From: Methylomonas aurea
GTDB lineage: Bacteria; Pseudomonadota; Gammaproteobacteria; Methylococcales; Methylomonadaceae
Direction of reading: 5' to 3'
NCBI RefSeq assembly: GCF_024505045.1
Contig: NZ_JANIBM010000027.1
Location: 1 to 64,000, forward strand
DNA: 64,000 nucleotides
Made by a program: the position numbers and the translations under genes. The notes beneath the pieces are model-generated. The model saw only the letters and a program-made list of their open reading frames with translations. It did no database searches and had not been told where the DNA came from. The stretch's first letter is position 1, and the number at the start of each line of letters is the position of its first letter. Below, piece by piece: positions 57,678 through 64,000 of this stretch.

Positions 57678-58187
57678 ATGGTTAGTGGAAAAATATTAAA
57701 AGAAGCCTTTGTCAAGAAAATATGGTTCGTCGCTCTATGTCTGCTTATCTTATGGACAAATGCCGTTTTGGCCGAGAACCTTTCGGGGAAGGTCGTAAAA
57801 ATCATTGATGGCGATACTGTGATCTTGTTGGTTAGCGGTAACCGACAGGTCAAAATCAGGCTTGCCGAAATCGATACGCCGGAATCCCACCAACCGTATG
57901 GACAGAAAGCTAAACAAGCGTTAGCCGGATTGGTGTTTTCCAAAACGATTACAGCGGACGTGCAAACCACCGACCGTTATGGCCGGTCGGTTGCCCGTGT
58001 ATATGCCGGCTCGCTGGACGTGAACGCCGAGCTTGTCCGAAGCGGGTCTGCGTGGGTGTACCGCAAATATGCTAAAGACAGTAGCCTTTACGAACTAGAG
58101 GCGCAAGCAAGAGAGGACAAAAAAGGGCTTTGGGCGCTACCTGAAAGCGAGCGAACGCCTCCATGGGAGTGGCGCAAGCGGAAATAA
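57678..58187 (+). CDS. Exported thermonuclease (SNase-like)
   Basis: 169 residues; signal peptide (WFVALCLLILWTNAVLAEN, cleavage about 31). SNase fold: KIIDGDTVILLVSG, KIRLAEIDTPESHQPYG, RYGRSVARVYAGSLDVNAEL. Similar proteins (ParB of RK2, Nuc) are frequent on conjugative plasmids. Probably periplasmic nonspecific nuclease; the start directly follows the upstream stop. Confidence 0.85.
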   Translation: MVSGKILKEAFVKKIWFVALCLLILWTNAVLAENLSGKVVKIIDGDTVILLVSGNRQVKIRLAEIDTPESHQPYGQKAKQALAGLVFSKTITADVQTTDRYGRSVARVYAGSLDVNAELVRSGSAWVYRKYAKDSSLYELEAQAREDKKGLWALPESERTPPWEWRKRK

Positions 58188-58245
58188 GGAGGAAATAACC
58201 AGTGAGCGTTTGATACACCATAAAGCGCAGCGGTCTAGCAAATGA

Positions 58246-58455
58246 ATGGTGACAGAATGAAGGCCTCGATCGCGCGCCGGCGTCACCATACGCGCATGGT
58301 GACAAACAAGCGAATCCGGACGCGGGGATCTGACACCAATTGGGTAATCGTATGGTGACACGGTTCGCCCGGCGCTGGTCTCGATCCGGCCGGTGCCTGT
58401 CACCAATCCAGTTTGGTGACATGGCCAGCTCGACCTGGCCGGCGAATTGTCACCA
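58246..58455. repeat. 210-bp perfect inverted repeat, copy 2
   Basis: Exact inverse of 5176-5385. Lies between the thermonuclease gene and the 3' end of the relaxase gene. GTCACC/GGTGAC half-sites alternate in it. Confidence 0.85.
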
Positions 58456-58484
58456 ATCAAACTGATCTTATCGTATCCGTTCAA

Positions 58485-59666
58485 TTAGCGACTAGGCGCT
58501 AAATGATCGACATCTTGCGACTGCTTATCAACAGCCGGCATTTGCTCTACGCCGGTCGCTTTCGGTGTTTGGCCTATAGCCACTTGCAAACGATTCTTGT
58601 CTTTCGCTACGCGGTCTCTAAGCACCTCGTAATCGGTTTTAACCTTCGGCAACTTCTCAATGAAAGCCTCAACCGCTATGGCGTCGTTGTCCATACCGGC
58701 GGCACGAAGAGCGTGCGCCGTCGCGTACCAATCGGCAACCACATTAGTTCGTGTGCTTTCGAGCGTTTTTTTACCAGACATATCCGGCGCAACACCGTTT
58801 ACAACCTCATTTAGTGCAGTCTCGACCTGGCTTTGTAGATAGGATGATTCAATCGGTTTTTTGTTAGCCTCTGGATCACGTTGCCATTTCTCGATCCGCT
58901 CTTGATGTTGGTGCATAGCGCCTTTAGTGCTACTGCGGCCCTTGCCTCGGATAGCGGCCGGCGTCGCATTCGCCTCAACGCCTCGGTCGCGTAGCGCCTG
59001 GGCGAACTGTTCTCGCCATTCTTGCAGCGTATTTTTTCGGATATAAAGACGTTCGCCGGTTTCGCTTACCGCCTTAACGACTAAATGAACATGCGGGTTT
59101 TTACCGGATTCGGTCTTTTCGTGCTTTGGATCGGTCGCCGGATCATGTAACACCATCGCGTAACGATGGCTAAAGGCGAAGTTTTCGCGGGCGAAGAACT
59201 GGGCCGCGTCTAAAACCTTTTGTGGTGGTGCGCCGTGCGGCATTGATAATACGATGTTATGTACCAGTTTCGCGCGTTTGTCTTTCTCGCCGGCTTCCGG
59301 TGCCTCCCTGTGACGTTGATTGATCACGGTATCCAACTTCCAATCCTTGACCAAAAAGCCCGAAACATCCCGACCTTTTAGAGTGTCGCCATCATCGGTT
59401 AGTACATCCAGTTCGCCGTGACGATCAATGTAATCGATGTGAGCCTCTGCCGTGCCGCTATCTCGACCGCCGCCAGTGACCTTTACCATAACCTCCGGCA
59501 CGCGATCCAACGTCCGCCTTAAGGCGTCCATGGATGCACGTGACGACGGATCAAATAATGGACGGCCGGCACGCGGCGCTTGCGGCCCTTTACGGCCACG
59601 ACTGCCAATATTTAAACCTTGAGCGTCTTTATCTCGTGCAATACGAACCGTTCTTTTTTTAGCCAT
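58485..59666 (-). CDS. MOB-P relaxase
   Basis: 393 residues. Nuclease N-terminal half: IDYIDRHGEL (candidate catalytic Tyr), VHNIVLSMP, GKNPHVHLVVKAV (HxHxxxK, ~192-199), the MOB-P three-motif layout, followed by QEWREQFAQALRDRGVEANA. It should nick at 60297/60298 in concert with the upstream TraJ/MobC-like protein. The C-terminus is short compared with RP4 TraI (732 residues). It overlaps the upstream gene by 8 bp. Confidence 0.85.
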   Translation of the reverse strand: MAKKRTVRIARDKDAQGLNIGSRGRKGPQAPRAGRPLFDPSSRASMDALRRTLDRVPEVMVKVTGGGRDSGTAEAHIDYIDRHGELDVLTDDGDTLKGRDVSGFLVKDWKLDTVINQRHREAPEAGEKDKRAKLVHNIVLSMPHGAPPQKVLDAAQFFARENFAFSHRYAMVLHDPATDPKHEKTESGKNPHVHLVVKAVSETGERLYIRKNTLQEWREQFAQALRDRGVEANATPAAIRGKGRSSTKGAMHQHQERIEKWQRDPEANKKPIESSYLQSQVETALNEVVNGVAPDMSGKKTLESTRTNVVADWYATAHALRAAGMDNDAIAVEAFIEKLPKVKTDYEVLRDRVAKDKNRLQVAIGQTPKATGVEQMPAVDKQSQDVDHLAPSR

Positions 59667-60222
59667 CTTCGTTCTCCCAACTCAAAAGGTTAGCGCGAAC
59701 AACCGCATCGATCTCTTCACTAGCCCGATTGGTTAGTTGAGCGGTCTCTTCGAGTAAATCAATCAATTCGTGTGAGTCAGGCCAGCGGCCAGAATGCGCC
59801 AGTTTCGCAAACTGGTTTAGGTTGCGGCCAATCGCGGCCAAATGGTTTGACGTGACACCAAGGGCCAACAGTTCATCACGCGGCATAGGTGCGTTTTTGT
59901 TTATCCAGCCACGCAAGACTAATTTCAAGATTATACCAGGCGTTAGTTGACGACCCTCGCCATATTGTTTAACGTAAAGCTCATCGCCCGGAAGCGGCCG
60001 GAAACATAATTGCCCGGTCAGTTCATGGACAGTCTCAGATTGTGCATGTAACGGCGAGCTAGGCGGCGCTGGCGCTCCGTCTTCATCTTCCCTAAGCAAT
60101 CGGGTTATCTCACCGATGATCAGCTTAGAGACATCGATACGGCGTTTCTCAGCAAGCGCAAACAAGGCCGCCTTTAGGTCTTCATGAATCCGAAAACGGA
60201 TGACCTCTGTTTTACCTGTCAT
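59659..60222 (-). CDS. TraJ/MobC-like relaxosome accessory protein
   Basis: 187 residues. RFRIHEDLKAALFALAEKRR is a ribbon-helix-helix-like N-terminus; LAAIGRNLNQFAKLAHSGRW is the relaxosome MobC/TraJ signature. It binds oriT next to nic and recruits the relaxase. The gene starts 70 bp from the nic site and is divergent from traKLM-like genes, as in RP4. Confidence 0.8.
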   Translation of the reverse strand: MTGKTEVIRFRIHEDLKAALFALAEKRRIDVSKLIIGEITRLLREDEDGAPAPPSSPLHAQSETVHELTGQLCFRPLPGDELYVKQYGEGRQLTPGIILKLVLRGWINKNAPMPRDELLALGVTSNHLAAIGRNLNQFAKLAHSGRWPDSHELIDLLEETAQLTNRASEEIDAVVRANLLSWENEDG

Positions 60223-60477
60223 TCCGACACCTCACCAATAAAAAAACTGTTCAACATGGGAATATGTTACCACAAATGCCGACGCTAGTCTATCCTGCCC
60301 TCTTTTTGTTTTGTTTTTTACGTGCCTTTGCCGTTGCACGGGCTGGTTTTGCTGAAAGTTTGCTGAAAGTTGCGAGAAACAGCATGCGGTTATAGTGAAA
60401 TTATGGCGATAGTATTGAAAACCTGTGGATAATTAGTGTAGAGTGTAGAAAAATGACTGAAATATCGGTATGGCAAG
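60223..60477. other. Origin of transfer (oriT) with IncP-type nic
   Basis: TATCCTG|CCC at 60291-60300 matches the IncP nic core ATCCTG|C. It lies between the divergent TraJ/MobC-like and TraK-like genes, the RP4 arrangement. By analogy the transferred strand is the plus strand with its 5' end at 60298, so DNA to the right enters first and minus-strand genes use the T-strand as template. Confidence 0.7.
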
Positions 60478-60491
60478 GTGGAACCGAATCG

Positions 60492-60519
60492 TTTTATTCG
60501 CCGCTTTATGCGAATAAAA
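60492..60519 (+). promoter_or_regulatory. 9-bp inverted repeat before TraK-like gene
   Basis: TTTTATTCG / CGAATAAAA with a 10-nt spacer. It could be a TraK-like binding site or an mRNA hairpin. It argues that the TraK-like start is the ATG at 60616. Confidence 0.45.
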
Positions 60520-60615
60520 GAAAAAAGTCGCACTAGCAGTGCGTCGTCGGTTTTATCGGTTTTGCGTTTCCATCCGACTGAACTAAGCACCAGCGGTGCG
60601 TTTATTGGGGACTTG

Positions 60616-61083
60616 ATGGAACTGGACGAATTCGTGAAGCTGCATAAACCGGCGTCTACGTCACGGTCGCGCCTGGCTCCGTATTTGGCGGACATCTATC
60701 GCCTTCGTCGGTTGGGCTATTCCTGGGTGCAAGTGCAAGAGTACCTGGCCACGAAGGGTGTCACGGTGGCATTCCAAACTGTTGCCGCCTACGTGAAACG
60801 TCACCCGGAACAACCCGGCGAGTCCTCGAAGCTAAGCAAACCACGCCAGACAGTGACAACGCCGGCACCAACACCAGTGCGACCGGAAAAGGATCGGACA
60901 GAGGCGAATCCGTCCGTCAATGAAGAGCAACACGAGGATGGTCAAACAAGTGATTCATCCTTTTTTAAACCCAGCGACTTACGGGACATCATGCAGTCAT
61001 CAGTTGACCTAGAGAAGCTGGCCAAAATCGGCAAAAGCCAAAAACCAAAGAGGAAAAAACCACATGAAACTGGTAGTGATTAA
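60616..61083 (+). CDS. TraK-like oriT-binding protein
   Basis: I prefer ATG 60616 (GGGGACTTG upstream; 155 residues); an upstream GTG/ATG extension (60478 or 60508) is possible. MELDEFVKLHKPASTSRSRL and IYRLRRLGYSWVQVQEYLAT give an HTH-like domain; the rest is polar and basic, ending KPKRKKPHETGSD. First gene to enter the recipient, next to oriT, with a StbA/TraK type position. Overlaps the next gene by 20 bp. Confidence 0.6.
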   Translation: MELDEFVKLHKPASTSRSRLAPYLADIYRLRRLGYSWVQVQEYLATKGVTVAFQTVAAYVKRHPEQPGESSKLSKPRQTVTTPAPTPVRPEKDRTEANPSVNEEQHEDGQTSDSSFFKPSDLRDIMQSSVDLEKLAKIGKSQKPKRKKPHETGSD

Positions 61084-61777
61084 CTTCTCCGGCAACGTCG
61101 GAAAATCAACCGTGGCGGCGCATCTGCTTAAGCCACACATGCCCGGCGCTGGATTGTTCAGCGTGGAGACTTTGAACGACGACGCGGCGACCGATGGCGT
61201 GGACGTGGAAACGTACAAAGGCAAAAAGTACCGCGAACTCCAAGAGGAAATATTTTTACTCGATGATGCAATTATTGATGTCGGTGCGTCCAACGTAGAG
61301 GACTTTACCAACATGATGTCGCAGTATCACGATTCACATAAACAATTCGACTTCTACGTGGTGCCGACCGTCAAAGAGAAAAAACAGACCATCGACACGA
61401 TCCGCACCATTAAAGCGTTGTCTGCAATGGGTATCCCAAAACAAAAAATCCGGGTGGTCATGAACAAGGTCGAGGTAGACGACGATATTCACGATGAATT
61501 TGGATCGTTGTTCGGTCTCGCCACCGTCGATAAATCGTTTGTCATTAACGATAAATGCGTGATCTACAACAACGAGGCCTTTGATCAGTGCAAAGACCTG
61601 GGCGTACCATTAGTGGATATGGTGAATGACAAGAACGATTACCGGGAACTGGCGAAGGCCGCAAAGGCCGAGGGCAAAACAGAGGAAGCGGAACGCTTGG
61701 TTAAAATGGCCCTGCTGAAAATGATTGCAGTCACGGCACAAAAAAACCTCGATCAAGTGTTCAAGGCGTTGTTTTAA
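61064..61777 (+). CDS. TraL/StbB-like ParA-family ATPase
   Basis: 237 residues. Deviant Walker A SGNVGKSTVAAHLL (~10-23), A' motif replaced by LLDDAIIDVGASNVEDFTNM, RVVMNKVE near 140. Matches the ParA-like proteins beside oriT (RP4 TraL, R388 StbB) that affect transfer and plasmid positioning. It follows the TraK-like gene with overlap and precedes the TraM-like gene by 3 bp. Confidence 0.75.
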   Translation: MKLVVINFSGNVGKSTVAAHLLKPHMPGAGLFSVETLNDDAATDGVDVETYKGKKYRELQEEIFLLDDAIIDVGASNVEDFTNMMSQYHDSHKQFDFYVVPTVKEKKQTIDTIRTIKALSAMGIPKQKIRVVMNKVEVDDDIHDEFGSLFGLATVDKSFVINDKCVIYNNEAFDQCKDLGVPLVDMVNDKNDYRELAKAAKAEGKTEEAERLVKMALLKMIAVTAQKNLDQVFKALF

Positions 61778-61780
61778 GCC

Positions 61781-62263
61781 ATGGCCGCCACGAAAAAAAC
61801 ACCCGAGAAAACCCCAAGAACCATGCGCGACGCCCTGGCCGCGCAGGTATTAGGGGACATTGACGTTTTACTTGATAAATCCGATTCTGCGGCCGCCACG
61901 ATTACAGCGGCCGTGGAGCGGTTAGAATTAACGATCCGCCGGCTCGAAGAGGCCGGCGAAAGCTACAATCAAGCCGTGATGGCGGCAAACATGCGCTCGA
62001 AAAAAGAGTTGATGGCGTACCTAAAAACAGTGACGACGGCCACGGTATCGGCAACGGTTGATGAACAGCGGGAGATTGTACGCGGGTTAGTACGCGAGGC
62101 CGTGAGTGATGAAATAGCCGCGTTTAAAAAGGCGATATCGGAGATAAACGCCGTGAAACGACCAACAGGGATTGGGAGATATACAGGAACGGCAGCGATT
62201 AGCCTGGGCACTGCAATAATGACCAGTGTAATAACGTTAGTACTTCTTAAATTGGTGAGTTAA
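61781..62263 (+). CDS. TraM-like membrane-anchored coiled-coil protein
   Basis: 160 residues: basic N-terminus, coiled coil (SAAATITAAVERLELTIRRL), and one C-terminal transmembrane helix (AISLGTAIMTSVITLVLLKL). By position it corresponds to RP4 TraM (after TraK-TraL). Could tether the oriT complex to the membrane. No sequence motif confirms this. Confidence 0.55.
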   Translation: MAATKKTPEKTPRTMRDALAAQVLGDIDVLLDKSDSAAATITAAVERLELTIRRLEEAGESYNQAVMAANMRSKKELMAYLKTVTTATVSATVDEQREIVRGLVREAVSDEIAAFKKAISEINAVKRPTGIGRYTGTAAISLGTAIMTSVITLVLLKLVS

Positions 62264-62341
62264 CCAGCTCGCCCCGTCGCGCCATTGCGATGCAGCACCA
62301 TTCGGTGTCATCTACGGCAGACAACGGCGGAGCGATCACCC

Positions 62342-62347
62342 TCTAGT
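62342..62347. repeat. Target duplication of TnA (TCTAGT), right
   Basis: Identical to 3414-3419; the bases between 62264 and 62341 are non-coding backbone with no visible feature. Confidence 0.8.
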
Positions 62348-62519
62348 TGTAGTTTCTTGATTTCATAACCGGTTTTTCTTGCACTTATCCGGGATTTTCA
62401 TCTCAAATTAACTGACTCTATAAAATCATTTTTTCTCACATTAATTGCACAGGGCGGTTTTCTTTCTCGCATTAAATGATTTTATCGAGTTGGATTTCTC
62501 GCTTTATTTGATTCTATCC
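62348..62519. repeat. TnA end with multiple transposase-site repeats
   Basis: Starts TGTAGTTTCTTGATTTC and is nearly identical to the inverse of 3242-3413. TCTCA/G-CATTAA units are spaced along it. Confidence 0.85.
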
Positions 62520-62553
62520 TACGCCCATAAACCATAAATTGAAGGCGCGAGCT

Positions 62554-63522
62554 TTATAAAATCCCCAGCTTATGGATTTCCTTATTAAAATCCTCAGCCC
62601 GTGCCGCTGGCAATTGTCCGTTGAAATACGCCTTGATTTCGCCCCGCCTGGCATTCAGATGTTCGCACAAAGCCGTGGTGTTATACCCATGCCGGGCCAG
62701 CTTGGGTTCCAACGTGTTTAAGTCGGGCGATAATATGGTTTCGACAATCTCCACATCGACCGGTTTTGTGCCTGTGGTAGCTCCCTTGATAAAAGCGAGC
62801 GTCAGGTAATGGCAAATTTGCAACGGCGTGATCAGCCGTTCCGCCAGAAGATTGATGGCATCGGGAGTCACGATGTCATGGATGGCTGTTTTAGGTTTGC
62901 TGCAATGTGTCAACACCCATTCAATATAGCGTTCTTTTTGTTGTCCCCAACTATCCAAGCTAAACAATTTCGCCCGTGCGCCGATTTCTTCCATAGTCGG
63001 CTTGTTGAGGTCGTTGCCCAGCTTTGGATGGCCCACCATGATAACGGTCAAAGTGCCTTTGGTGTCCTCAACAGTTTCAATCAACTGCTTTATGCTAATT
63101 AACGTGCGCCAATGGAGGTCATGGGCTCCATCGATGAAGAAGGCGATCGGCTTATTGATTTTACGGATCAGTTCTTGGAGTTTCCGCTCCCTGGTTTCGG
63201 TTTGGGTAATGATCTTAAAATCTTTTGGGGTGGGTAGATCAGCAAATAGTGCGGTATAGAGGGTGTTGATATTGACGCGTCGTTTATCGGTCGCCAACGA
63301 TTTGGCGACAACCACCTGGTTGTTTTTCTTTAAGCCATCCTGAAAATGCCGGATAACCCGAGTCTTGCCAACGCCGACGATGCCGGTCAAGGTAATGATG
63401 CCGCCTGACATGACGGCGGCTTCAAGGCTATGCAGAACACTTTTAAAGGCTTCGGTCTCAAAGTAATCGGCTTTATCCAAATCCTTAACCAGGCCATAGT
63501 ATTGCATCATTTCACCGTACAT
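62554..63522 (-). CDS. AAA ATPase of the transposition system (ExeA/TniB-like)
   Basis: 322 residues. Walker A GIVGVGKT (47-54), Walker B IAFFIDGAH (126-134), sensor-like VIMVGHPKL. The N-terminus MMQYYGLVKDLDKADYFETE has the Y-x-G-L-x-x-x-x-F look of ExeA/GspA-type and TniB/TnsC-type ATPases. The C-terminal half (~230-322) is helical. Selects targets or activates the transposase. Its start overlaps the transposase stop by one base (TGATG). Confidence 0.8.
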   Translation of the reverse strand: MYGEMMQYYGLVKDLDKADYFETEAFKSVLHSLEAAVMSGGIITLTGIVGVGKTRVIRHFQDGLKKNNQVVVAKSLATDKRRVNINTLYTALFADLPTPKDFKIITQTETRERKLQELIRKINKPIAFFIDGAHDLHWRTLISIKQLIETVEDTKGTLTVIMVGHPKLGNDLNKPTMEEIGARAKLFSLDSWGQQKERYIEWVLTHCSKPKTAIHDIVTPDAINLLAERLITPLQICHYLTLAFIKGATTGTKPVDVEIVETILSPDLNTLEPKLARHGYNTTALCEHLNARRGEIKAYFNGQLPAARAEDFNKEIHKLGIL

Positions 63523-63998
63523 CAGTCACCTCCCGAATGCCCGGCCGAGCTTAAAGTAAAATACGCGCGAATTTTGTCCATCACTGTCTTCTTGTCCAAT
63601 GTCTCATCGAGGATCATATTGATGGCGACTATTTGCAGGTCGGTCAACCGGGACAAGGGTTTGCCGAGATAATCGGCAATGGCAGTCTTGGCATCCAGTT
63701 TGTTTTTGAACGTGGTAGATTGCAGGAATGGGCTGTCATCGAACGGCATCGATTTGGGTTTTTCCATCTGAACGATATTGGCTTGGGCCAACAGAGCTTG
63801 GTCGCTGCCGTTAATGCCGGACAATGCTGAACGTGGCAGGCTGATTGTTTTTGCCAATTCCCCGATCCGATCCGCTTTAAGCTCAACGCTGCTCTTTTTG
63901 TGTTTCCGAAACTTTCCGAACGGGATCGGCCCCTCTGCAGGATAGAAAGGCCCTTGTTTCTCGTCATTGAACTCAACATAGAGTTCATTATGGACTAG
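63522..63998 (-). CDS. DDE transposase, C-terminal part
   Basis: Open from the window edge: LVHNELYVEFNDEKQGPFYP, then PIPFGKFRKHKKSSVELKAD, and a helical tail ending AYFTLSSAGHSGGD. The beta-barrel-like segment plus ATPase partner is what follows the catalytic core in TniA/TnsB/IS481-like transposases. The DDE residues lie outside. The stop overlaps the ATPase start. Confidence 0.7.
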   Translation of the reverse strand, partial: LVHNELYVEFNDEKQGPFYPAEGPIPFGKFRKHKKSSVELKADRIGELAKTISLPRSALSGINGSDQALLAQANIVQMEKPKSMPFDDSPFLQSTTFKNKLDAKTAIADYLGKPLSRLTDLQIVAINMILDETLDKKTVMDKIRAYFTLSSAGHSGGD

Positions 63999-64000
63999 CG

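Larger units (their letters stand above)
62348..64000. mobile_element. Part of transposon TnA: end and transposition genes
   Basis: Holds the second end, the AAA ATPase and the C-terminal part of the transposase, and continues beyond the window. Together with 1-3413 it forms one element inserted into the plasmid body. A DDE transposase, AAA ATPase partner, complex ends and 6-bp duplication suit a Tn552/Tn7-like two-protein system. Confidence 0.78.

Noticed and set aside
3242-62519. The whole 59-kb middle as a composite transposon or ICE between two inverted ends
   Set aside because: The TGT termini and the 6-bp duplication face the middle, so the element lies outside and the middle is the target replicon; replication and partition genes there agree.
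1-64000. Many long antisense and alternative-frame ORFs across cusA, czcCBA, virB genes
   Set aside because: They overlap well-supported genes, lack Shine-Dalgarno sites and show no family motifs.
1-64000. tRNA or rRNA genes
   Set aside because: No cloverleaf-like sequence with a conserved TTCRANYC arm or rRNA signature was seen on reading; a tRNAscan-SE run could confirm.

Overview
The window is most of a conjugative plasmid from a Gram-negative bacterium, probably a gammaproteobacterium; I cannot name the species. It carries an IncP/PromA-like backbone: an operon of ParA, KorB-type ParB, KorA-like regulator and RepA, an iteron origin, KfrA, a complete VirB/VirD4 type IV secretion system, a MOB-P relaxase, an IncP-type nic site and a TraK/TraL/TraM-like operon.

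Two transposons can be delimited to the base. TnA lies across the window edges. Its two ~172 bp inverted ends (3242-3413 and 62348-62519) point into the backbone and are flanked by a perfect 6-bp duplication TCTAGT (3414-3419, 62342-62347). This means 3414-62347 is the plasmid body and everything outside it is TnA, which holds a DDE transposase C-terminus, an AAA ATPase, a cusA-type RND pump, a lipoprotein and a broken paralogue. TnB (12791-24612) has TGTCGG termini, clustered 17-bp end repeats and a 5-bp duplication GCATA. It carries merR-merT-merP, a CopZ-like protein, czcCBA, a CadA/ZntA-type ATPase and a lipoprotein, but no transposase. It split a plasmid gene whose last codons survive at 12745-12790.

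Layout: 1-3413 TnA; 3414-12790 KleE-like protein, resolvase, regulators, adenine methylase-DUF4942, oriV and repA-korA-korB-parA; 12791-24612 TnB; 24613-33436 a long run of minus-strand accessory and anti-restriction genes (KlcA/ArdB, DUF932, many small unknowns); 33483-35432 a type II restriction-modification system; 35713-36701 KfrA; 36972-54052 T4SS genes in two blocks, each preceded by a small HTH gene and an identical palindromic promoter; 54110-58187 a lipoprotein, an exonuclease, unknowns and a thermonuclease; 58485-62263 relaxase, TraJ/MobC-like protein, oriT and traKLM-like genes; 62348-64000 TnA transposition genes.

The most unusual content is non-coding. (1) Two ~750-nt homologous intergenic segments (27867-28624 and 32006-32739) each follow a perfect sigma-54 promoter. 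They share long-range stems with compensatory changes, GAUA-loop hairpins and a 72-nt motif; that motif occurs a third time as the leader of a minus-strand gene. (2) A promoter-leader module with conserved hairpins is repeated ten times ahead of minus-strand anti-restriction and unknown genes. Given the nic strand polarity, these genes would use the transferred strand as template. (3) Twelve copies of an 18-bp GC-centred palindrome are scattered mainly between operons, like KorB operators. (4) A perfect 210-bp inverted repeat built of GTGAC/GTCAC palindromes lies at 5176-5385 and 58246-58455.
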